64,000 nucleotides of DNA from Winogradskya humida (GTDB lineage Bacteria; Actinomycetota; Actinomycetes; Mycobacteriales; Micromonosporaceae), in contig NZ_BOMN01000012.1 of NCBI RefSeq assembly GCF_016862215.1, forward strand, positions 62,001 to 126,000. The letters run 5' to 3'. Shown here piece by piece: positions 25,422-33,800 of the stretch. The notes under the pieces were generated by a model. That model did not search any database. It worked only from the letters and a program-made list of their open reading frames with translations, and was not told the DNA's origin. Position numbers and translations under genes: made by a program. Positions within the stretch are counted from its first letter, which is position 1; each line of letters starts with the position of its first letter.

Positions 25422-26503
25422 CTTTCACAGTGGAGCCGTCCGCGCTGGACGGTTATGCGGGCCAGATCGGCCGGGCGGCCGACGATGCGAGCGGGACGAA
25501 GAACTATCTCTCCGGCTACACCGTCCAGGGCGGCTGGAACGGCGCGTTGATCGCACTGGTCGGCAGCTCCTCGGTCAATTCCATGAACGCCGCGGTCGCA
25601 GCCTCCCAGAAAGCGTCGGAAATCCTCGCCGACAGCCGCCAAGGGCTGATCGAGGCGGCAAGTTACTACCGCAGCACCGATGCGGCCGCCGCGGCGAGGC
25701 TCGACGCCACGTTGCTGAGTCCCTGCGACGTGATCCCGACCGCGCTGGAGAACCAGTGGGCAGCCAACCCGTGCGCGCCGTCGTTCAGCGACTCACGGGA
25801 ACCGTCGGGCCGGCTGAAGCCCGTCGACGACGTCGAGTATTCGCACCCGCTGGGTCTGCTCGACAACATCAGCGTCTCCCACTGGGCGCTCAAGGGCTTC
25901 GATTTCGTGCTGGGCTTCAACCCGCTCGAGAAGATCTCCGACTATTTCCTCGGTGACTGGCAGGCATTCGCGAAGGCGGGCAAGGCCATCAGCAATGCCG
26001 CCGACGCGCTCGACGACCTGGGCTACAACGTGCAAGGTGGAGCGATCTCCCTGCAGAGCAGCTGGCAGGGCGAGGCGGCCACTTCCGCGTACACACATTT
26101 CACTGGTCTGGCCTCCGGTGTCGAGGACCTGGTCGATCCGATGCGGGAAATCGCCAAGCAGTGCGACACGATCTCGCGTGGCGTCTGGAATTCCTGTGAG
26201 TCGGCCACCGGCTTCGTCAAAGGAATGCTCGACGCCGCGATCATCGCCGGAATCTCCAGCGCCGCAGGCACCATCACCGTCGAAACAGGAATCGGTGCCA
26301 TCGTCGGATACGGCATCGCCGCCATCGAGGTCACCCGAATCCTCGACATGTGGGCCGAAGCCACCAAGGTCATGACCACGGTCTACGGCCTGGTCCAGGC
26401 AGGCGCCGGCCTCATCGAGGCCCAGGTGTCCCGCCTGCAGGGCGCCGACCTGCCGGAGCTCTCGGGCTACGGCGGCTACCACCACCCGCTCGTGGCGAAC
26501 TGA
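25418..26503 (+). CDS. WXG100-like two-domain protein
   Basis: 361 residues. Two helical-hairpin regions flank a middle linker. The first (about 1-95) is FTVEPSALDGYAGQIGRAAD with GGWNGALIALVGSS near its turn. The second (about 185-250) is AGKAISNAADALDDLGYNVQ with SSWQGEAATSAYTHF, where W-x-G is clear. A glycine/alanine-rich hydrophobic stretch follows (about 265-320). Such layouts occur in type VII substrates and toxin N-termini. A GTG gene follows 18 bp downstream. Confidence 0.7.
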   Translation: MTFTVEPSALDGYAGQIGRAADDASGTKNYLSGYTVQGGWNGALIALVGSSSVNSMNAAVAASQKASEILADSRQGLIEAASYYRSTDAAAAARLDATLLSPCDVIPTALENQWAANPCAPSFSDSREPSGRLKPVDDVEYSHPLGLLDNISVSHWALKGFDFVLGFNPLEKISDYFLGDWQAFAKAGKAISNAADALDDLGYNVQGGAISLQSSWQGEAATSAYTHFTGLASGVEDLVDPMREIAKQCDTISRGVWNSCESATGFVKGMLDAAIIAGISSAAGTITVETGIGAIVGYGIAAIEVTRILDMWAEATKVMTTVYGLVQAGAGLIEAQVSRLQGADLPELSGYGGYHHPLVAN

Positions 26504-26521
26504 CCCGGAGGATCCCACCCC

Positions 26522-26845
26522 GTGCACGACAGCGTCTACGACCTCGCTGGCGACGACCCCCGCATCGCCAAATCCCTGCGAGCCAGCCTCACCAAACTCG
26601 CCGAAGGCCCCGACGGCCTCCTCAAGGAAATGGCCGAAGGCGTCCTCCACGGCGAGATCGACCTCCGCCAGGCCGCCCTGTCAGAGGCTTACGGCAACGA
26701 AATCGGCGCCGCCCTCGACAAGTTCACCGTCTATTACGACACCCTCGACCAGGACGAACGCAACGCCCTGGCCGGGCAGGCGGAAGAACAGCTGGACATC
26801 CTGCTCGACGGCCCGGCCACCCTCAGCCGATCCCCGCAGGAATAA
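26522..26845 (+). CDS. Hypothetical helical protein
   Basis: 107 residues from a GTG 18 bp after the WXG-like gene; CCCGGAGG precedes it. It is acidic and helical (DPRIAKSLRASLTKLAEG, AYGNEIGAALDKFTVYYDTL, DERNALAGQAEEQLDIL). No family is recognised. It is likely a partner or chaperone of the upstream WXG-like protein. The 3' end overlaps the convergent gene by 23 bp. Confidence 0.6.
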   Translation: MHDSVYDLAGDDPRIAKSLRASLTKLAEGPDGLLKEMAEGVLHGEIDLRQAALSEAYGNEIGAALDKFTVYYDTLDQDERNALAGQAEEQLDILLDGPATLSRSPQE

Positions 26846-27389
26846 CGTACTCAGGAAACGGCTCTTCCTCCGGCTCGTTCCCCACCATCGCCCCGGTCGC
26901 CTGCGACTGCAGAATCACCTTGCTGCCATCCTTGCCCGTGATCCGCACCCCGGCCGGAGCGGCCCCCCGAGCATCGGTCGGCCCGAAATCCCCGAACGCG
27001 ATCAGATCCCAAGACCCAAAATCATCCGGCCGAGCCACATCAAGCAACTGCACCACAAACATCGGCAACCGAATAGCCCGCCGATTCGGCGGCGGCATCA
27101 CCTCCGGCATCGCAATCACCTTCTCCCCCGCCCGCGAAGTCGCATAAAGCGTCGCCGTCGAGGTCGAGGTATAGGTAATCCGCAACCCGGTCACACTCCC
27201 CTTTGGGCTGTGATCCTTAGGATTCCAAGCCTCCCCCAGCGTCCCGTACCGTTCCAGAGACGCAATGTCAGGATGCCCACTAGCCTTCAGCAGCCCCTCG
27301 ACAACATCAAAAACCCGACCCACCTGCACAAAAACTCCGATCCCCCACCCGCCAGAACCCGCGAATTCTAGCCCCATCCCGGCCCGCAC
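26823..27389 (-). CDS. Hypothetical protein, last gene of putative toxin operon
   Basis: 188 residues. Glycine-rich N-terminus (GLEFAGSGGWGIGVFVQVG), then mixed alpha/beta with VTGLRITYTSTSTATLY and RLPMFVVQLLDVARPDD. An in-frame ATG 12 bases later (MGLEF) is an alternative start. No family is recognised. Five bp separate it from the 76-residue gene upstream, and both follow a toxin-like gene, so an immunity role is possible but unproven. Confidence 0.55.
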   Translation of the reverse strand: MRAGMGLEFAGSGGWGIGVFVQVGRVFDVVEGLLKASGHPDIASLERYGTLGEAWNPKDHSPKGSVTGLRITYTSTSTATLYATSRAGEKVIAMPEVMPPPNRRAIRLPMFVVQLLDVARPDDFGSWDLIAFGDFGPTDARGAAPAGVRITGKDGSKVILQSQATGAMVGNEPEEEPFPEYVIPAGIG

Positions 27390-27394
27390 CGGCC

Positions 27395-27625
27395 TCAGCC
27401 GGAGAAGACGACACCCGGCGGAAACTCCCCGCGCTCCTGCCAGAACTGCTTGACCTTCGACGCCACCGCACCGGCAGCAGCATCGAACTCGCCGTCCTCG
27501 GGGACCGCCTGCCAGGTGCGCTTGTCGACGATCAGCACCCGATCGAACCGCCGATCGAACCCGAACTCATACCGGACGTCGTCCGCGGTCTCTGCGACCT
27601 TCCGCCCGGACACCATCATGCCCAC
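27395..27625 (-). CDS. Small hypothetical protein, putative immunity or accessory
   Basis: 76 residues (VRYEFGFDRRFDRVLIVDKR, TWQAVPEDGEFDAAAGAVAS, KVKQFWQERGEFPPGVVFSG). It looks like a compact alpha/beta domain. It starts 3 bp after the toxin-like gene's stop and is followed within 5 bp by another small gene; position is the only hint of function. Confidence 0.6.
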   Translation of the reverse strand: MGMMVSGRKVAETADDVRYEFGFDRRFDRVLIVDKRTWQAVPEDGEFDAAAGAVASKVKQFWQERGEFPPGVVFSG

Positions 27626-27628
27626 GGG

Positions 27629-28300
27629 TTACCTCCAGGGTGCCGAGTAGTCCTCATAGGTCGGAGCAGGAATCTGATTTTGCCAGTTGGAGACTACGTT
27701 GGCCGCGTGATGCGCCTCCTCATAGGTGGCCCCGGGATGAGCGTCGTAGTAGCTCGCCTCTGCCCACTCGTGCTCCAGCAGGACGATGTCCTCGGGCCGC
27801 GGGTTCCCGGAGCGTAGCCGCAGCCAGGCCTCGGCCATGTCAGGGCTCGCGTCGTATCGCCGATGAACAATTCCGCCGTCATAGTCGGAGAGCGGATGCT
27901 CTTCGAAGAAGATGTGCTTACGAATGCGGCTGATCTCCTGGACAGAGAATCCCACCGACCCGTCGAGCCTGCTCGTTGCGCGCAAATTAGCCGCAATTAC
28001 TTCGGCATCGGGTGTCCCCCGAATGTCGTCGTAGGCAGCATTACTCCAGCGATCAAGGCGTTCGTAATCAAGGATGCTCCGAGGCCGGCTGGTGTGGCCG
28101 CCATGAAACGCGGATGCATCACCCTCGTCCGTGCCGTCAAGGCCAGAGCGCGGGCGTCCAGCCTCCACCAAAGCCATGGCGGCTTCCTGGGCTTGAGCCA
28201 CGCTTAAGATGGCCCGCGGTGCCGCCACATCGCGGCCGTCACTGCCGCGCCGACCCGGCAGAGCGTCGCCGTCCCGAGGCGCCCTCGGGCGGCGAGTCAT
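27629..28300 (-). CDS. Putative polymorphic-toxin C-terminal domain protein
   Basis: 223 residues. Residues 1-75 are low-complexity and basic. The C-terminal part has a compact domain: EISRIRKHIFFEEHPLSDYD, MAEAWLRLRSGNPRPEDIVL, then LLEHEWAEASYYDAHPGATY and EEAHHAANVVSNWQ. The HEWAE plus downstream AH pattern looks like the metallopeptidase-type toxin domains found at the ends of secreted bacterial toxins. There is no signal peptide or export domain, so this may be a detached cassette. The start is uncertain; no good ribosome-binding site is seen. Confidence 0.55.
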   Translation of the reverse strand: MTRRPRAPRDGDALPGRRGSDGRDVAAPRAILSVAQAQEAAMALVEAGRPRSGLDGTDEGDASAFHGGHTSRPRSILDYERLDRWSNAAYDDIRGTPDAEVIAANLRATSRLDGSVGFSVQEISRIRKHIFFEEHPLSDYDGGIVHRRYDASPDMAEAWLRLRSGNPRPEDIVLLEHEWAEASYYDAHPGATYEEAHHAANVVSNWQNQIPAPTYEDYSAPWR

Positions 28301-28485
28301 GACGCCGTCCGCTCAACTCCATCCATGGATGTCGAAGTTATCAGGCTCCCTGCCTCGATGTGGGCATAGTCGAAGGCGCCCCAGATATAGGGGCGCTATT
28401 GTCGCGCAACCGACTTACTCTTTCCGGCGCGTTACGTTGACCCGTCTTGTTGTACTCAGCGAGCGCATCAGGGAGGAATCAGCAT

Positions 28486-28920
28486 ATGAACACGGACGAC
28501 CGTTTCACGCAGGGAGTCAAGGCTGGAGCCGCACTACACGTTGGCCGTTTCCGTACGGGTGCAGAAGGGCGCCCATTCTGGCAGGAAACGCCGTGCCCGC
28601 CGTGGTGTGCCGAGCAGCACTCGGACGGCAATTCGTATGACGACCGCTCCCACTACACCGATGAGGAATCGGTAGAATTGTCGACCGAGAATTTCACCGG
28701 ATCCGGTCCGTCCGAATTGCGGCTGAGCCTGTGGCAGCACTACCGCGAACAAGAGCCGAGACTTTGCTTACACAAAGACGACTCTCAAGGCGTCTACCTC
28801 ACGTTGTCGGAGGCAATCCGGCTGTCGGAGACCCTCGCTCAGCTTGCCGCAGTCGCTGTTAAGCCGGATACACTCTCTACTCCTCAACGTCAGGAGCGCG
28901 CGCTCAAGACGGCCGCTTAG
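28486..28920 (+). CDS. DUF6907-like small Cys/His protein
   Basis: 144 residues, ATG with GGGAGGA upstream. The family-like block CPPWCAEQHSDG followed by DDRSHYTDE gives paired Cys and His residues, likely a metal site. The C-terminal half has LSLWQHYREQEPRL and YLTLSEAIRLSETLAQLAAV. Such proteins are common near actinomycete integrative elements and XRE regulators; function is unknown. Confidence 0.7.
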   Translation: MNTDDRFTQGVKAGAALHVGRFRTGAEGRPFWQETPCPPWCAEQHSDGNSYDDRSHYTDEESVELSTENFTGSGPSELRLSLWQHYREQEPRLCLHKDDSQGVYLTLSEAIRLSETLAQLAAVAVKPDTLSTPQRQERALKTAA

Positions 28921-29170
28921 CGCGCCGACCGGGTGCGCAGAGAATCCAGGGGACCTTTGCCCTCCGCTGCCCGGCCGACTCCGGTAGCTGCATGCCGAGC
29001 TGGTACAACGCATCGCGACGCAAGGCCCCGGCGACGCTTTCGCTACCAAGGGCACTCTGCGAGGCATTCTCAGCGAAGTCGGAGCTGACGATCGAACAGC
29101 TAGGCTCCTGAAGCAGCATGCTCGACAGCCGCGACAGGCACCCGCAGCGCAACCACCGCACCGTGGGGTG

Positions 29171-29189
29171 TCCGGGGGTCGCCCCCGGA
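29171..29189 (-). terminator. Terminator hairpin after the tRNA
   Basis: Perfect 8-bp stem TCCGGGGG / CCCCCGGA with a TCG loop, 10 bp beyond the tRNA 3' end. The 278 bp from 28921 to 29198 hold nothing else I can support. Confidence 0.7.
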
Positions 29190-29198
29190 GCAATATGG

Positions 29199-29272
29199 TG
29201 GGGCGGGCGGGACTCGAACCCGCGACCGAGGGATTATGAGTCCCCTGCTCTAACCCACTGAGCTACCGCCCC
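29199..29272 (-). tRNA. tRNA with CAT anticodon (elongator Met or Ile2)
   Basis: 74 nt, full cloverleaf: acceptor stem GGGGCGG/CCGCCCC, D arm GCTC/GAGC, anticodon stem GGGGA/TCCCT around the loop CTCATAA, and T arm GCGGG-TTCGAGT-CCCGC with A73. CCA is not encoded directly after A73. Whether it is elongator methionine or a lysidine-modified isoleucine tRNA cannot be settled by eye. Confidence 0.95.
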
Positions 29273-29345
29273 GTTCCGGCGGCGATCCTAACCCGTGGGC
29301 ACCAGCGCAGGCCAGTGATCTACGCGGGGCGGCATTTCTGCCTTT

Positions 29346-30626
29346 TCAGCGGGCCGTTGCGGTCAGGGCGCCGAGGTCTTGCAGGACCGATCCTGCCGTA
29401 CGCCAGCCGCTTGCCATGGCGCCTTGCAGGGATGGGCTGTCGCGGTGGTCGCCGGCTACGTAGAGGCCGCCGCCCAATGCGACTGGCTTTCGCAGTTTGG
29501 CCTGGGGGGTGGGGGCTGCGGGGAGGGCGTGGGGGATCGACACGATCTCCAGGAGTTGCCAGTCGTCGGTGGGGACGCCGTACATGCGGGAGAGTTCGAC
29601 TCGGATTACCGCTTCGGAGGCGCCTGAGGGGGCTGCTACGCCCACGGTGGAGGCCGCGATGAGGGATTGGCCTGCTGGGGCGTATTCGGGGGCGGCGTTG
29701 GACATCACGATGGTGTTGGCGATGATTTCGCGGCGGTCGCCGTCCAGGAGCAGGGTCGGCTCGGCGATGGGGGCCTGGGGGGCGCCGAAGTAGTAGGTCG
29801 TGAGGCCGTTCATCGCGGGGGCCGGCAGGCTCGGGAGGAGCTGGGAGGCTGTGGCGGGGTCGGTGGCGACGATGATGGAGCGGCAGCGGATTTCGCCGCC
29901 TTCGGTGACGACCATGCCGGGGGCGAGCGAGAGGACTCTCGCGTTGATCAAGAGTTGGGGGTACGGGAGGGGGCCCGCGATCGCGGCGGGCAGGGCTCCC
30001 ATGCCGCCGGCCGGGACGCCGATCCTTCCGCGCGCGAACGAGCGCAGGACCATCGCCAGGACGTGGCTCGAGGTGTCGAGAGAGCGGTCCGCGAAGACGC
30101 CTGACAGGAACGGGCGCAGGACTTCTTCGATCATGCGGTGGGAGAGGCCGGCTTTGCGCAGGGCTTCCTGGGTGGTCATTTCCGGGGCGCCGAGCAGGCG
30201 GGCCGGCGGGTAGGTCGCGCAGCGGGTGGCCAGGGCGGCGAATTTGAGGCGGTCGGCGAGGGTGCCGACGCCGCTTCCCAGGGTCTTCGGGGCGCTCAGG
30301 GGCTCGCGGAGGGGGTTCTCCAGGCGGTGGAGGCGGCCCGCCCGGCGGACCAGCACGCCGGGCGTGAAGTAGCGCATGTCGAGGGCGTCGATGTCACAAA
30401 GGGCCGGCAGCCTTGGGTACGCCGTGTTCAGCACCTGGAAACCACGGTCGAGATGCCAGCCGTCGATGACGTCCGTGGCGACGCGGCCACCGAGCCGGTC
30501 GGAGGCTTCGACGAGCAGCCAGTCGACGCCGGCGCGGTCCAGCCTGCGGGCAGCCGCGAGCCCGGCCAGACCGCCGCCCACGATGACGACGTCCACCTCT
30601 ACCGGCTGCTCCAACAGGCACCTCAC
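29346..30626 (-). CDS. FAD-dependent amine-oxidase-like oxidoreductase
   Basis: 426 residues. N-terminal dinucleotide motif VDVVIVGGGLAGLAAARRLD, then LVEASDRLGGRVATD, as in phytoene-desaturase/protoporphyrinogen-oxidase-like flavoproteins. The C-terminal FAD block is GGGLYVAGDHRDSPSLQGAM and GWRTAGSVL. The substrate is unknown. GTG starts at 30626 and just before VDVVIVGGG are both possible. No operon partner is evident. Confidence 0.85.
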   Translation of the reverse strand: MRCLLEQPVEVDVVIVGGGLAGLAAARRLDRAGVDWLLVEASDRLGGRVATDVIDGWHLDRGFQVLNTAYPRLPALCDIDALDMRYFTPGVLVRRAGRLHRLENPLREPLSAPKTLGSGVGTLADRLKFAALATRCATYPPARLLGAPEMTTQEALRKAGLSHRMIEEVLRPFLSGVFADRSLDTSSHVLAMVLRSFARGRIGVPAGGMGALPAAIAGPLPYPQLLINARVLSLAPGMVVTEGGEIRCRSIIVATDPATASQLLPSLPAPAMNGLTTYYFGAPQAPIAEPTLLLDGDRREIIANTIVMSNAAPEYAPAGQSLIAASTVGVAAPSGASEAVIRVELSRMYGVPTDDWQLLEIVSIPHALPAAPTPQAKLRKPVALGGGLYVAGDHRDSPSLQGAMASGWRTAGSVLQDLGALTATAR

Positions 30627-30775
30627 AGGAGGACAAACAACGCAGGCCCCAGACTAACGGGGTACGCCGCCCACGGCAGCGGAAAGCTCAACGCCACGGC
30701 TCAGGCGGCGGAGGTCCGTCTCGTTGGTCCGTTCGTAGCGCAGCACCTTGATCATCAAGGGTGACGGTAGACAGG

Positions 30776-30815
30776 CCGGCGGCCCGGGCCCCGCGAGGGG
30801 GGACCGGGCCGCCGG
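30776..30815 (-). terminator. Strong hairpin terminator after the S8 protease
   Basis: Perfect 12-bp stem CCGGCGGCCCGG / CCGGGCCGCCGG with a 16-base loop, about 20 bp past the stop of the giant protease gene. Confidence 0.8.
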
Positions 30816-30835
30816 GGTTGTCAGCGGATGATGAT

Positions 30836-33800
30836 CTAGAGGGTGCCCTTGCGGGTCGCGACCTGCTCGCGGAGGGCGCAGGAGATGACCGGGTCGAGGG
30901 TGAAGTCGGCGGTCAGGACGAAGCCGGCGCTGACCTTGGAGCTCTGGACCTCGGGGATCCAGCCGTCCTTGGCGACGATCGCCTGGTAGGTGCCCTTCGG
31001 CAGCCACCACTGGTAGTGGCCGGAGGCGTCCGCGATCAGCGTGTAGCTGGTCGTGCCGTTGAGGCGGATCGTTGCCTTGAGCGGGGTTGAGGTGCCGTTG
31101 CAGGAGACGCCGGTGACCGTGCCCTGGATCTTGCCCCAGCTGGCCGGCGGGGAGACGTTCATCTCCACGTTGACGTTCGGGACCGGGTACGGGGTGGCGG
31201 CGCGCAGGCCGAGCTGGGCGGTGAACTGTCCGGGCTGGGCCACGCCGGCCGCCGCGGTGGCGGTCAGGGTCACCTTGACGGACTTGGACTTGCCGGGGGC
31301 CAGTTCGAAGGTCACCGGGTCCTCGGTCAGCCAGGAGACGTCACCTTCGGCGTCGCATTCGCCGAGCCCGTCGAGCAGCGCGGAGTCCGCGTTGCCGACG
31401 AACGGGGTGACCGAGCCGCCGATGCGGTAGAAGCCGCAGGCGCCGGCTCCGCGGTAACGCGGGGTGGCCATGGCCGGGAGCGTGCTCCAGCTGTCGGCGG
31501 CCGGGTCGTACCCGATCGTCTGGCTGGTGACGCCGCTGGAGCCGTTGGCCACACCACCGGCCAGGACGAGCAGGCCACCGGCCGCGCTCACCTGACCGCC
31601 CCACAGGTCGACCGGGGCGTCGGCGACCGCGGTCCACGCACCCGAGGTGGGGTCGAGAACCTTGGTGGCCTTGGTGGAGGCGGTTCCGTCGTACCCGCCG
31701 GAGCAGTAGACCTTGCCGCCCAGGGCGCCGCAGCCGATGAACGAGGTCTTGTTCGGGTAGGACGTCGTGGTGCTGAACGAGCCGGAGGCCGCGTCGAAGA
31801 CGACCACGTCGGCCGTGGAGGCGCAGTTGCCGTCGAGGCAGCCGCCGACCAGGTAGACCTTGCCGTCGATGATCGCCGAGCCCGCGGCCGAGGCCGGCTT
31901 CGGGTTGGTCGTGGCCGGCGTCGACCAGGTGCCCGCTGCCGGGTCGAACACGTCGACCGTGTTCACCGGCGTGCCACCGGGGCCCCAGCCGCCGATCACG
32001 TAGAGCTTGCCGTCGACTGCCGCGGCGACCGGCTTGGACCGGGCGGAGGGCAGGTCGGGCAGGGTCGTCCAGGCGCCGTCGGCGTACACGAACGCCTTCT
32101 TCTCGGTGCCTGTCGTACTGCCGCCACCGACCGAGTAGACCTTGCCGTCGATCGTCGCGGCGGCGTTGTCGTAGATGGCCGTCGGGTAGTTGGGCAGGGC
32201 GGTCCACGAGTCCGCGGCCTGGGTGCCGGCCTTGGGGTTGGTCGCGGCGAAGCTCGGCCCGGTCATGGCCGTGCTCAGACCCTTCATCTGTACGGTGGTC
32301 CCGGCCGTGCCCTTGGTCTTCAGCGCCTCGAAACCCTTGGGGCGTTCGAGGACGTCGACCGTCGTCGCGGCGTTGCCGGTGTTCGTGACCGTGACGGTGG
32401 TGCTGCGCGTGGTGCCGTACGTCTGGAAGGACTGGATCTCGGTCGGTGTGACCGTCAGCCGGCCCGCCTTGAGCGCGTAGTCCGCACGCTTCACGCCGTT
32501 GGCCGTAACCGCGACGGTCTTCGTGAGCGACTGGTACGGCGCCTTGCTCGCGGTGAACGGGTGCGAGCCGGTGGCGGTGGAGAACAGCCAGTAGAAGCCG
32601 TCCGCCAGGTTGGTGTCGGCCGGGGTGGCCGCCGAGACGCCCTTGTCAGCCGGGGCGTCGTCGCTGGTGACCGTCACGCCATTGAGCGCGAGGCCGGTGT
32701 TGCTGTCGGTGGTGTTGCCGACGACCAGGCCACCCGGGATCGGGGTGCACGCCCGGTTGACGACCTCGACATCGTCGACCTGCCACCACCAGGAGTACGA
32801 ACCGGCGTACCGGAATCGCACCTGGGCGGCGGCAGCACCGGCGGCCGGGGCGAGCGAGACCTCCTCGTTGGCCGGACCACGGCGGCTGGCGGTCTGGTGC
32901 CACACGTTGGTCCAGGTGGTGCCGCCGTCGATCGTGACGTCGATGTCGGCCGGGCTGCTCAGCGCGTAGAAGTCGCTCTTGAAGCGGACGAACGGTGCCG
33001 TCTGCTCGCTGAGGTCGATCGGCGGGCTGATCAGGTCACTGTCCTGGGCCTTGCCGGAGCCGAGCTTGTCGCTGTCGATGATCGCGAAGCCACCGGTGCC
33101 GCCGGTCTTGTTGCCCCGGTTGCCGATGTCGGTGAAGCCCCAGCCGCCGCCGTCGGTGCGGTTGACGACCGACCAGCCCGCGGGGGTGCCGGTGCCACCG
33201 AACGATTCGGTGAGGGCGGGGGTGCCGTACGACGCCGAGTAACCGGTCGCGGTGCACGCGGCCTCGACGGGGACGACGATGTTGGCCGTCTTCGCGGCGG
33301 TGCCCACGATGACGTCCTCGGTGGTCGGCTGGTAGCCGGGGTACACCGGGGTCGCCTTGAGCTCGTACGACGTGCTGGCCGGCAGCGACACCGAGTAACG
33401 CCCGGTGACCGGGTCGGTGAACAGCGGGGCGCCGGGGCGTCCGCTGACCTCGACCTTGGCGTACAGCGGCCAGCCGTGGCCGGAGCCGTCGGTGACCGTG
33501 CCGCTGACGGTGACGAGCTGCGCCGGGGTCAGCGCGAAGTTGACCGTCTTGACCTCGCCCTCGCCGGCCGTGACCGTGATGGTCTTGGACAGGTAGCCGT
33601 ACTTGGTGGCGGTGACGTCGTAGGTGCCGGCCTCGAAGACCAGCTGGTACTTGCCGTCGGCGCCGGTGGCGACCGTGCGACCGGCGGCGGTGACCGTCAC
33701 GTCGGCGAGCGGGTTGCCGGTGCTGGCGTCGGTGACCGTGCCGGAGGCCCGCGCGATCGGACCCCGCGGCGCGTCGAGGACCGCGTTGTAGACGTCGAGG

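Noticed and set aside
17023..26845. A complete type VII secretion locus
   Set aside because: Only WXG-like proteins and a mycosin are present; no EccB, EccC, EccD or EccE.
29199..29272. tRNA as integration site of a mobile element
   Set aside because: No integrase, excisionase or partial tRNA repeat was seen nearby, although a phage-like lysin lies 4.4 kb away.
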